A DNA stretch of 64,000 bases, from positions 51,508,791-51,572,790 of the forward strand of contig OX638133.1 in the NCBI GenBank assembly GCA_951804985.1. The letters run 5' to 3'. This stretch comes from Dryomyza anilis. Its lineage: Eukaryota; Arthropoda; Insecta; Diptera; Dryomyzidae. The notes beneath the pieces were generated by a model that did no database searches, was not told the DNA's origin, and saw only the letters and a program-made list of their open reading frames with translations. The translations under genes were made by a program, and so were the position numbers. Positions 55,874 to 64,000 of the stretch are shown here, piece after piece (the stretch's first letter is position 1; every line of letters starts with the position of its first letter).

Positions 55874-56359
55874 TTGGAATTCACCACTATTGTGGTACCT
55901 AAAAAGAGTGGCAAGGACGGACAGAAAAAATGGAGACTGGTAATAGATTTCAGAAAATTGAACGACGCAACGATTAAACAAGTATTTCCAATACCTCGTA
56001 TTGATGAAATTTTGGATCAATTAGGTCACAGTACGTATTTTTCAACATTAGATCTTGCAAGTGGTTATCACCAAGTGCTAGTGGATGAACGCCACAGAGA
56101 AAAAACAGCGTTCAGCACGGGCTTGGGACATTTTGAATATAATAGGATGCCATTTGGATTGACGGGGGCACCCGCTACGTTTCAAAGAATAATGAACCAC
56201 ATTTTAACAGGATTGCAGGGACTTGATTGTTTCATATATCTGGATGATACAGTGGTGTATGGAAAAAACATAATGGAGCACGAAATTAGACTATGTAAGG
56301 TGTTAGAAAAATTGAGGGAAAATAATTTGAAAATAATACGGAAAAATGCAATTTTTTAA
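55874..56359 (+). pseudogene. pol: reverse transcriptase core
   Basis: RT fingers and palm: VPKKSGKDGQKKWRLVIDFR, KLNDATIKQVFPIPRIDEIL, motif A YFSTLDLASGYHQ, RMPFGLTGAPATFQRIMNHI, and the catalytic box CFIYLDDTVVYG. All polymerase catalytic Asp residues are present. The frame is lost at 56359 in an A/T-rich run, and stops follow in the connection region before RNase H (residual YPGPRNSYKPY-type coding in other frames). Confidence 0.87.
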
Positions 56360-56552
56360 GGCGTGAAGGGCATATTTAGGGCACAAATGCACTGAGTCAG
56401 GCGCAATGCCAGATCCCGATAAAATAGAATGTGTCAAAAATATTCTGGTACCCAGGACCAAGAAACAGCTACAAACCTTATTAGGTTTAGTAAGTTATTA
56501 CAGAAAATTCGTTAAGAATATGGCAAAGTAACCATTACCGATTAATAAACTG

Positions 56553-57391
56553 TTGCGGAAGGATGTCAGTTTTGAATGGACAGACAAGTGCCAGGATTCA
56601 TTTATAAAACTTAAGGAAGCAATTATTTCACCTAATATTCTAGCATACCCAGATTTTTCAAATCCATTTGTATTGACAACAAATGCAAGTGGAGAAGCTA
56701 TAGGAGCAGTGCTGTCACAGGGCGAGCCAGGTTCTGATCGACCAATCGCATTTGCAAGTAGAGCTCTGAATGACGCAGAAACAAGGTACTCAACAGTTGA
56801 ACGAGAATTTTTGGCAATAGTATGGGCCACAAATAATTATAGAGCGTATTTATTGGGGCGTAGCCGCGGTAGCTCAGTGGTTAGTGCGTTGGAGACTGCG
56901 AGCCGAAAGGTCCCCGGTTCAAGCCTGGACTGGGGCTAACAACATCTTTTCATAGAAACATTTTTCTATACCGCGCTACCTCTCGGCAGTAAATGGCAAA
57001 CCTCCGAGAGTAAAAACATTGCCTATGAAAAGCTCTCACCCGCCGTTCGGATTCGGCAATAAACGGTACCACCACTTTGAGTACAAATATAATACGCACA
57101 GCTCAAAATGGTGAGAGAGCTCGGCCTAAGTTCTTATATAACTGTAATGCCAAACTATTATTATTATATTATTTATTGGGGCGTCCATTCACGGTTTATA
57201 CGGATCATCAACCACTGCGTCGCATAGCGAATCTAAAGGTTCAAACGTCAAGGCTAACCAGGTTCAGGCACAAATTATCAGAATACGAGTTCGAAATAAT
57301 TTATAAACCTGGCAAAAAGAATTTAAATGCTGAAGCATTAAGTAGGTCCACAATTAGAAACAGAAATTGCGGCAGTTCAAACCCGTTCTAA
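56553..57391 (+). pseudogene. pol: RNase H domain, split by a SINE
   Basis: First half (56553-56861): TLTT-type strand LTTNASGEAIGAVLSQ, where the first catalytic Asp of the usual TDAS motif is Asn, then RYSTVEREFLAIVWATNNYR and AYLLGR. The domain then resumes after the SINE at about 57170 with LLGRPFTVYTDHQPLRRIAN, LTRFRHKLSEYEFEIIYKPG and LNAEALSR. The repeated LLGR is the target-site duplication. So the domain was frame-continuous across the insertion point before the SINE landed. Confidence 0.88.
56862..57169 (+). mobile_element. tRNA-derived SINE, full length, 308 bp
   Basis: Flanked by perfect 15-bp target duplications TATTTATTGGGGCGT at 56847-56861 and 57170-57184. The head is tRNA-related: A box TAGCTCAGTGG at about 56870-56880 and B box GGTTCAAGCC at 56916-56925, the internal Pol III promoter. 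The body carries blocks shared with the other copies (GGCAAACCTCCGAGAG, GCCTATGAAAAGCTCTCACC, GAGAGCTCGGCCTAAGTTCT) and the tail is a short ATT repeat. It is the only copy here with clear ends. It depends on a LINE for mobilisation; which one cannot be told, because the ATT tail matches neither the TAAG tail of the RTE copies nor poly(A). Confidence 0.9.
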
Positions 57392-57440
57392 AAATAAACC
57401 GAAGGCAATAGATCCACAACCGGACGTCAGTAAGCCAGTC

Positions 57441-58538
57441 TTGGACGACACAGTAACGGATATGGATGGTGAAACAATCTCGAGTCAAGTATTAACCGAT
57501 CCTGAAGAAATTAAAACAGTACTTAGAGACTTTCACGACTCGCCGTTAGGGGGTCATCAGGGCACACTGAAAACATATTTTCGAATAAGAAAGCAATATA
57601 GGTGGAAGGGTATGCAAAAACAAATTAAAGAGTATGTAAAAAATTGCCCTAAATGTCAAGTTAACAAAAGTTCTAAGCTAACAAAAATGCCAATGGTCTT
57701 GACAGATACACCAACACGCCCATTTGACAAAATTTATATGGACTTAGTAGGAATTTTACCCGAGACAGTATCTGGCAATAAATACATTTTAACATTTCAA
57801 GACGATTTTTCAAAATATATGTGCTGTGTAGCAATACCAAACGCAGAAGCAAGCACAGTGGCTAAAGCATTTTATGATGAAATTATAACACGCCACAATA
57901 TTCCGAAAATTCTAGTAACTGACAATGGCTCTAATTTCGTGTCAAAGTTATTTTCTGATACATGCAAATTATTGGGTATTAAAAAAATACACATTACACC
58001 CTATCACCCACAGGCCAACGGATCATTAGAACGTAGTCACAGACCATTAGCAGAATATTTGAGATGTTTTGCTAAGGAGGATGGTTCCAATTGGGATCAA
58101 TGGTTAAATTCGGCAATGCATGTCCATAATAATACGATGCATGTATCAACTGGGCAAACACCTTTCCGAACACTATATGGTTATGATTCTGATATGCCAA
58201 CTAATTTGAAACGTAAAGTTTCACCACTAAATAACGCAGATGATCATAACAAAATATTAAAATATCAAATACAGCGGGCGCATGAAATAGTGAGACAAAA
58301 TCAAGAAAAGGTAAAAGAAAAATCTAAAACAAGCTACGATAAATCATTAAATCCCATTGAGTTTCAAATTGGGGAAATGGTTGTAATGAAGAATCAAAAT
58401 AGGAAAAATAAATTTTCACCAATATGGGTAGGGCCCTATAAGGTTTTGTCCGTCACTACCCCCGTGACAACGACAATATTAATAAAAGGAAAGGGAAAGA
58501 AAATACACAACAATTTGTTGAAAAAATACCATAATTAA
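57441..58538 (+). pseudogene. pol: integrase, open and catalytically complete
   Basis: 365-codon frame, the best preserved part of the element. The N-terminal HHCC zinc domain is seen as FHDSPLGGHQG and KNCPKCQ. The catalytic core has the DDE triad: Asp in IYMDLVGILPE, Asp in LVTDNGSNFVSKLF, Glu in HPQANGSLERSHRPLAEYLR. The C-terminal part contains IGEMVVMKNQ and PIWVGPYKVLSV, the GPY/F module. It ends at KYHN. As it would be made only as part of the broken polyprotein, it is listed as a pseudogene part. Confidence 0.9.
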
Positions 58539-60320
58539 AAATTGATGTATAAATTGTTAAAATGCGGAAATATATTTATAAATAAATTGCGAACAGTTTA
58601 GTATTGTGTGATAATGAATAGGAAAACAGAAGAAAACGGTACCCACAGATCGCTATGTATTACTTCGGGTAATTTGCTAGCCTGTGCAATAAATTATGAG
58701 TTTATGTTGAATGGAAGAAAAAAAAAAAAAAGAAAAATGTAGAAATTGATGTTGAGGAAATAAATATATATAAAACAAAAATATAGTTAAAAGATATAAA
58801 TTATTAAATAATATAATTGTATTAAGGATAGAAACAAATGAGAACGGCAATTACATTTTATGTAGGGATTCGATGTACTCTTCGAAAAGAGTCGACATCC
58901 GTAAGACTTTATGGTAATCTTAATCTTAAATAGTTTGAAAAGAACAGCAGCAAATTCTTTTTAAGCATTTCACTAAATACGACGAATACTAGTCTGCAAC
59001 TTGATCAATTGCATATGTGTATTACGAATCGTATTAGGTGAACTCGAGCGAAAACTTAAGATGATCACTTAAGTTTCGTTAGAAATTGCGATAGAATGAA
59101 AAATAAATAAAAAATAAAAATTGCATGTATGTCGAATGAGCATTTTTTTTAAATAAACAGCATAAAAATAAGCTAAACTTCACAAGGTTTAAACAAAAAA
59201 AAAGTGGAAGATGTTTTACTAGTAGAATATGCTATTCAGATAAAATATATTCTGTTAGAATTATGAATAAATAAATATTTTTTTCTTTTCTGGAATAATG
59301 TTTATAAAACAACAAAACCAATAAACGTATTAATTACACGAAAATGATTAGATTTAAGTAAAAATAATTATAGCAACGAAATCTCATTGAATACTAAAAA
59401 TATTGTGACAGTAATTAGATATAGTTTTATTAGAAAAATAAGTTGGCAATAACATGGCTAATCCTGCTCATTGTGAGGGTCCAGGTAGATTCAATTCACA
59501 GACCGACAGCGTTGGAGCAGCATTCACTCGTGTTCGATCGAAAAACAATTTTTTTTTGTAAGGGAATGAACGCTACACTAGAGGAACTCACCAGAATTAA
59601 ACACAATCACATAAGGAGATGGCATCAATTGAATTCGCTATCATAGTGTTGAAATAAAGAAGATTGTGAACACAAACCTGAAAAAGCTCCAGAAACAGAA
59701 CCAGAAAGTTAGCTAGAATGAATCTGAGCATAGCATGTTGCACCCGGACGTTTTGGGCCAAGCGTTGCTGAGCGAATTAACAGTGGAACTGAAGATAATG
59801 TACGATTCAGAGTGGTTCTTAAAGAACATATTTACACATCGAAGCTAAAGCGACATCGCAATGTAGTGTCGGAAGCAAGTTAGACGGAGTCAGGAGCAGT
59901 CGGGACCCCGAGAAGTATCCTACTCAGGGGCTCCTAGATCTGTGAGATCGATGACGTCATCACTAACAAATAAGATGGTGCGAACCACAGTCCGAAGGAA
60001 AGAAGACAAGCACAAGAACTCATATCTGGAACTTGAAGAACCAGTATCGCTACCACATATGAAGATCGATTAACCATGCCAATAGTGACGAGAGTTATGT
60101 TTACAGCAGAGCCCGCCAATATACCAACGGAGACCGACCACGAAATCTTGACAACAACAGCTGTAATATATAGACAAGGTGATTGCGGAGCTGAAGTATG
60201 CGGTTATGTATGTACTAAGTATCGGTAGTATGTTTGTATTGTACAGTAGTGTAAGGTATTGGTATCAGATGTTAGTATAAGATTGTTGTAAGTCGAAAAA
60301 CAATTTATTTTTTTTTTTTG
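58539..60320 (+). other. Region between integrase and 3' LTR, no complete ORF
   Basis: About 1.8 kb, long for a plain 3' leader. One open stretch (59443-59646) starts with a hydrophobic run (MAITWLILLIVRVQVDS) that could be a signal peptide. Scattered coding-like pieces follow to about 60100. It could be a decayed third ORF (env position) or untranslated sequence; no domain was recognised. Confidence 0.45.
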
Positions 60321-60334
60321 TAAGGGGGGAGGAA
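60321..60334 (+). promoter_or_regulatory. Polypurine tract
   Basis: TAAGGGGGGAGGAA immediately upstream of the 3' LTR, the expected plus-strand priming site. Confidence 0.85.
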
Positions 60335-61073
60335 TGTTGAGAGTTAGCATTATGACAGTCACTCATAGCATGGCAGTTCATTGATATTTTTCTAGTGGGT
60401 ATTTGCTGTTGCTAAATATTAATTGCTAAATATTTAAATAATATTATATGCATTCTGATTGTTGTTAAAACATAAAGTAAATGATGTTGGTTTGATGACC
60501 ACCTTTTGGTCGTTGCCAAAATAAGCGGCGACAATTTACTTAGTCAGCATTGTAACAATAAACCAAATTCGCAGCAGCGTCAAGTTGCTAGCTTGAAGAA
60601 AATAAGCACGTTGTGCAATTTGTTTGTAAACAAAGATGACTTCAATTCAATGACTTTGCGATGGTCTAAATTCAATGTCATCGCGGGTTGCTGATTATGC
60701 AAGAGTTGCTTTCACGGTCAGCGTTAAGAAGTCGAGTTGTTTATCGAACTTGAGTTCTTTACGGAACTTGTGATTGGTTAAAATTATGCTTCTGGGCATA
60801 AGTAGCAAAACACAATGTGATTGGCCAAAATTATGTTTCTAGGCTGAAGCAGCAAAAGACACTGGAAAAGTAGCATTGAAACTTAGATTAAGTATTAGTA
60901 TATACGCTGTAGTTATTTAGTTTTTAAGAGAGTTGTTATTAGATTAAGGGTTAGTCCAAGAAGTGGAACAGTAAAAGGAAATAAAAATTATAAAAAGGAT
61001 AAACTTGAAATGGAGTAAGTGTTATTATTTATTCAATGTCTTATTTTTAGGTGATAAAATAGGGACTTTAACA
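60335..61073 (+). repeat. 3' LTR, 739 bp
   Basis: Starts TGTTGAGAGTTAGC and ends GGGACTTTAACA, so its ends form the short inverted repeat TGTT...AACA. It contains about 197 bp (about 60672-60870) absent from the 5' LTR, including two diverged GTGATTGG(T/C)(T/C)AAAATTATG blocks. The TATA-like position reads TATATACG here instead of TATATAAA. Confidence 0.92.
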
Positions 61074-61077
61074 AGGC

Positions 61078-62180
61078 GTCTGTTTTATAAAATGTTCTCT
61101 AGTGTTTGAAATATAGGTACTCCACTGTAAATACCTCAGACAAAATATTTGGCACGATCAAAGATGTTCGGAAATTATTTCAAACAGACAAAAATTGCAC
61201 CATTTTTTACAAAAAATTTCGCTTGCGGCGCTTTTAACGAACATCCATGAAAAATTTGATAATCTTAACATTATATTTTTGTAACAATTGTATAAAAGGG
61301 CGATTTTTTTTCTTATGGTACACATGATACTCATTTGAAATGTCAATGCGGCCCATGATGCCAAATGAGTTTGAAATGCCTGATATATATAGATATATTA
61401 GAGTGGTTAAAAAAAAATATATTAAAAATCGTTAGGTAAATAATATAATTGCGATTTTTACATATACTTTTCTACAGATTTAAAATGTGTCGATAACTTC
61501 TCTCAAATATCCAATAAACATAGTTAACATACTTTAATGTAATTCAATTTTTAAGCCGTGAAATGTACGTTTTGGTAGTTATCTGCGTACTATAAAAATA
61601 TATATATCGGTATTATATGATACTTAAAGGCGAATACTTGTAAAAATAATTAAAATAGAAATTTATTTTTTTTTATTAACGTTTTTAATGAAAAGTAAGT
61701 CGATATGCCTAGGAAGATTATAAGTAATATATTTTCTAAATTTTTCTAAAACATAACATAAAAATTGTTATTGATTTATCAATAAATTATACTTTATAAC
61801 AAAATTTCTTGACCGGGTTATGTCAGTAATATGCATCTCTTAAAAACCCTGTATCTTAAACTGGGTGCAAAATTAGATATTTTTTATTTTACATTTTCTA
61901 ATCGATGAACCAAACACCCTGTATATAGATTACGAAGTTATTACTGCGGTAATCAGTGGGGGTTGATGTATTCTGTCTATAACAATTTGGTACAGAACCT
62001 TTAGGTACAGAACCTTTAGGGAAAGTTTTTTTTATTATAAATGTATTTCTACGGAGAAAAATCAAATTATTGCGAATTTAGAGATCGTAGATAGTAACTA
62101 CACATTAAACCAGTTGGGAAGGTAAGATCACATGGGAAATTTTAAAGTAGGTGTAATTATGATAGTTAGGATTATCAAAA
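61078..62180. other. Spacer without recognisable gene
   Basis: AT-rich sequence between the gypsy element and the mini-me element; no features were recognised. Confidence 0.45.
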
Positions 62181-62820
62181 TTATAGTCGGTCTAAGCCGA
62201 CTATAAATACCCTACACATATGTGTGGTTACCACTCAAAGTGATATATAGATCACCAAGGTATACGAATCCTGAAAATAACTACAAACATTCAATCGCTG
62301 AAGAATTTCCATTCATTTGATACCCATATATACAAATGGGTAGGTGTACCGAATTTCGATTTTTTTTTTGTGAAACACAAGTCTTTTCGCCGGAAAACAT
62401 TATTATCATGTATTTGAGCATGATGTCAATATATATTTGTCCAAAAAAGTTTACCTAAGCACGTATACATAAAAATTGATCTTTATATGTACATTTTATA
62501 TGAGGTATTTGAACATAAGTGGTCGGATCATAGGTCGCACATACAGCGTAGGTATATTAGTAATCTAAGTTATAAGTTTCATTTTTCTAGCTCTTCAATT
62601 TTAAAAGTCTTAGGGATTTCAACAGACAGACAGACGGACAGACAGACGGACAGACAGACAGACGGACAGACAGACGGACAGACGGACATCGCTAAATCGA
62701 CTCAGGAGGTCATGCTGATCAAGAATATATACACTTTTCCATACCGGAGATGCTTCCTTCTGGGTGTTACAAACGGCGTACCAAACTGAATATACCCTTT
62801 CACTCTTAGTGTAGGGTATA
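62181..62820 (-). mobile_element. mini-me / Helitron-like element, minus strand
   Basis: The left end is a TAGTCGGTCTAAGCCGACTA hairpin followed by AATACCCTACAC; the right end is TTAGTGTAGGGTATA. Inside is an interrupted run of GACA/GACG units (about 62620-62690), the complement of GTCY, then GAATATATACACTTTTCC, the complement of the TA block. The sequence matches 30971-31282 in the opposite orientation over about 300 bp. Confidence 0.75.
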
Positions 62821-62850
62821 AAAATAATCTATATACAGCAAACAAACATG

Positions 62851-62977
62851 TAGAACTTAGACCGAACTCTCTCACCATTTGAGATGTTAGTGCTATATTT
62901 GTACTAAAATTGGTGGGACCTAAAATTTGATGCCGAATTCAAACGGCTTTTAATAGGCAATGTTTTACTCTCATATT
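62851..62977 (-). repeat. tRNA-derived SINE, antisense fragment 3
   Basis: Antisense 3' part of the family: AGAACTTAGACCGAACTCTC, TCACCATTTGAG, TTTGTACTAAAATTGGTGGG, GAATTCAAACGGC, then AATAGGCAATGTTTTACTCT. The tRNA head is missing. Confidence 0.65.
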
Positions 62978-63339
62978 AATAATATGTTGACAAATAATAT
63001 AATTACTATAAAAATAACTATAATAATATAAAACGGAATAATATAAAATATAAGTGCAATTAATTATATACTTTTGAAATTTTCATAGTAATTTTTCCTT
63101 TTTAGTTATCAACCCAGTGTGGCCATACCTAGAGGTTTCCCGCTAAAACTGAAGGTTTTTCGGAGCATCTACGGTTTATTTGAGGTTTTTTGTTTTGGTA
63201 AAAAAATATAGAGAATTCTAAAGGGTTAATGCTTTCAGGGTATATGCTTAAATAAAACGGTTGTGGACTTAATGTATGCTAAAAATATTACATACGGGCC
63301 ATTCCACACCAAATCGACCAGCGGTTGGAACTCACCTTC
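62978..63339. other. Spacer without recognisable gene
   Basis: AT-rich; nothing recognised. Confidence 0.4.
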
Positions 63340-63875
63340 TTCGAAATTCTGAAAAAATCGTAGGTTTTCGCCAATTTATTATAAATGTTCATGCAAAATT
63401 TAAAGATGGTATTTGATGGCATTATATTTTAAAAAATAAATTTCTAAACTTTATATATTTTTTGCATAGAAAAAAAAAAAATATTTTTTTCTACAGTAAA
63501 GTTGTAATAATTCCTGAATATATTTGTAACTTTGATTTCTAAAATGGCGTCTGTTTTATCATATTGAATCTAGTTTTTGAGATACTGATTTTGGAATATA
63601 GTTTTCAAGATTTTCAAAAAATGGTATATATCTCAAAAACTAGAGACAATTTGATCAAACTGACGCCATTTTCGAAATTAGAGTTACAAATACATTGAAA
63701 AATTATTGCAAATTTTGCAATATATTTTTTTCAATACAAAAAATATTGAAAAAATTTAGAAAATTATTTTTTGAAATATGATGCCATCAAAATACCATCT
63801 GAAATTTTGCATGAACATATAAAATAAATTGACGAAAATTTAGGATTTTTGTCAGAATTTTTAAAAGGGTCCTTT
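63340..63875. repeat. Large imperfect hairpin, about 250-bp arms
   Basis: The left arm (about 63340-63590: ATTCTGAAAAAATCGTAGG, TTCATGCAAAATTTAAAGATGG, AAATGGCGTCTGTTT, TCTAGTTTTTGAGAT) pairs with the right arm (about 63615-63875: ATCTCAAAAACTAGA, AACTGACGCCATTTTCG, CCATCTGAAATTTTGCATGAAC, TTAGGATTTTTGTCAGAATT). No ORF. It resembles a MITE, but the ends and target duplication were not resolved. Confidence 0.65.
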
Positions 63876-64000
63876 TTAAGGATCACAATTTTGAAGTGCA
63901 AAGATAATGACCACGGGCCACATGTTAACGTTTAAAAGTTACAACTTAATTTTTACAAAAGCTTGTTCTATTAGCTTTAAAACGAGCCATCAATAAAATG

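Larger units (their letters stand above)
52363..61077 (+). mobile_element. Gypsy-superfamily LTR retrotransposon, full length, inactive
   Basis: Complete insertion: LTRs at 52367-52908 and 60335-61073, AGGC target duplication at 52363-52366 and 61074-61077, primer-binding site, gag, protease, RT, RNase H and integrase in the gypsy order (integrase last), and a polypurine tract before the 3' LTR. A SINE interrupts the RNase H domain. Gag and pol are broken by stops and frameshifts. It lies on the plus strand, antisense to Nipped-A if that gene extends this far upstream. Confidence 0.93.

Noticed and set aside
56866..56940. A real tRNA gene inside the gypsy element
   Set aside because: A and B boxes are good, but no closed acceptor stem can be paired and the segment is the head of a 308-bp SINE with its own target duplication.
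44947..64000. Further Nipped-A exons upstream
   Set aside because: All open frames were read for TRRAP-like blocks; none was found. The upstream exon must lie beyond the window or be too short to recognise.

Overview
The window is AT-rich, transposon-packed DNA from a higher fly (Diptera, probably a cyclorrhaphan). Two lines of evidence point there. The only recognisable host gene is the TRRAP/Tra1 homologue Nipped-A. The mobile elements are typical dipteran families: RTE and LOA-type LINEs, BEL/Pao and gypsy LTR elements, Tc1/mariner elements, GTCY-microsatellite 'mini-me'/Helitron-like repeats, a Foldback-like element and a tRNA-derived SINE. The species cannot be fixed from the sequence.

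Host gene: two Nipped-A exons lie on the minus strand. The upstream exon is at 43339-44946 (536 codons, open throughout) and the next one is at 17639-17930. They join in phase 0 across an intron of about 25.4 kb (17931-43338). Everything left of 17639 and right of 44946 also looks intronic, although no further exon was found, so most or all of the window may be intron of one gene. The mobile elements are therefore passengers in a transcribed but heterochromatin-like gene.

Layout. 0-6 kb: an internally deleted RTE copy, two antisense SINE copies (one split by a Tc1/mariner element with perfect TA duplications) and a BEL/Pao pol relic. 6-9 kb: a small hairpin MITE, and an inverted CCCGGGTA-rich repeat pair enclosing a mini-me element. 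9.2-17.5 kb: an 8.3-kb Foldback-like element with a 9-bp target duplication, whose arms are about 164-bp tandem monomers and whose centre is 2.15 kb of a 7-bp microsatellite. 17.6-43.3 kb (giant intron): a long-inverted-repeat element, an AT palindrome, a BEL/Pao gag-pol relic, a rearranged RTE copy, a second Tc1/mariner relic, a tRNA-like relic, and a LOA-type LINE. A terminal-inverted-repeat element interrupts that LINE, and the best-preserved RTE copy in turn sits inside the inverted-repeat element. 45.1-47.9 kb: a 9-bp AT microsatellite. 48.2-49.4 kb: a non-autonomous TIR element. 50-51.3 kb: two local tandem duplications. 52.4-61.1 kb: a complete but dead gypsy-superfamily LTR retrotransposon with a SINE inserted in its RNase H domain. 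61-64 kb: a mini-me element, a SINE fragment and a large hairpin.

No complete host gene, real tRNA, rRNA or CRISPR array is present. Several insertions are dated relative to one another by target-site duplications: SINE before mariner, LOA before TIR element before RTE, and gypsy before SINE. The most unusual structure is the Foldback-like element with its microsatellite core. The rearranged RTE copy with a near-identical inverted plus direct duplication is the place most likely to be either a recent template switch or an assembly error.
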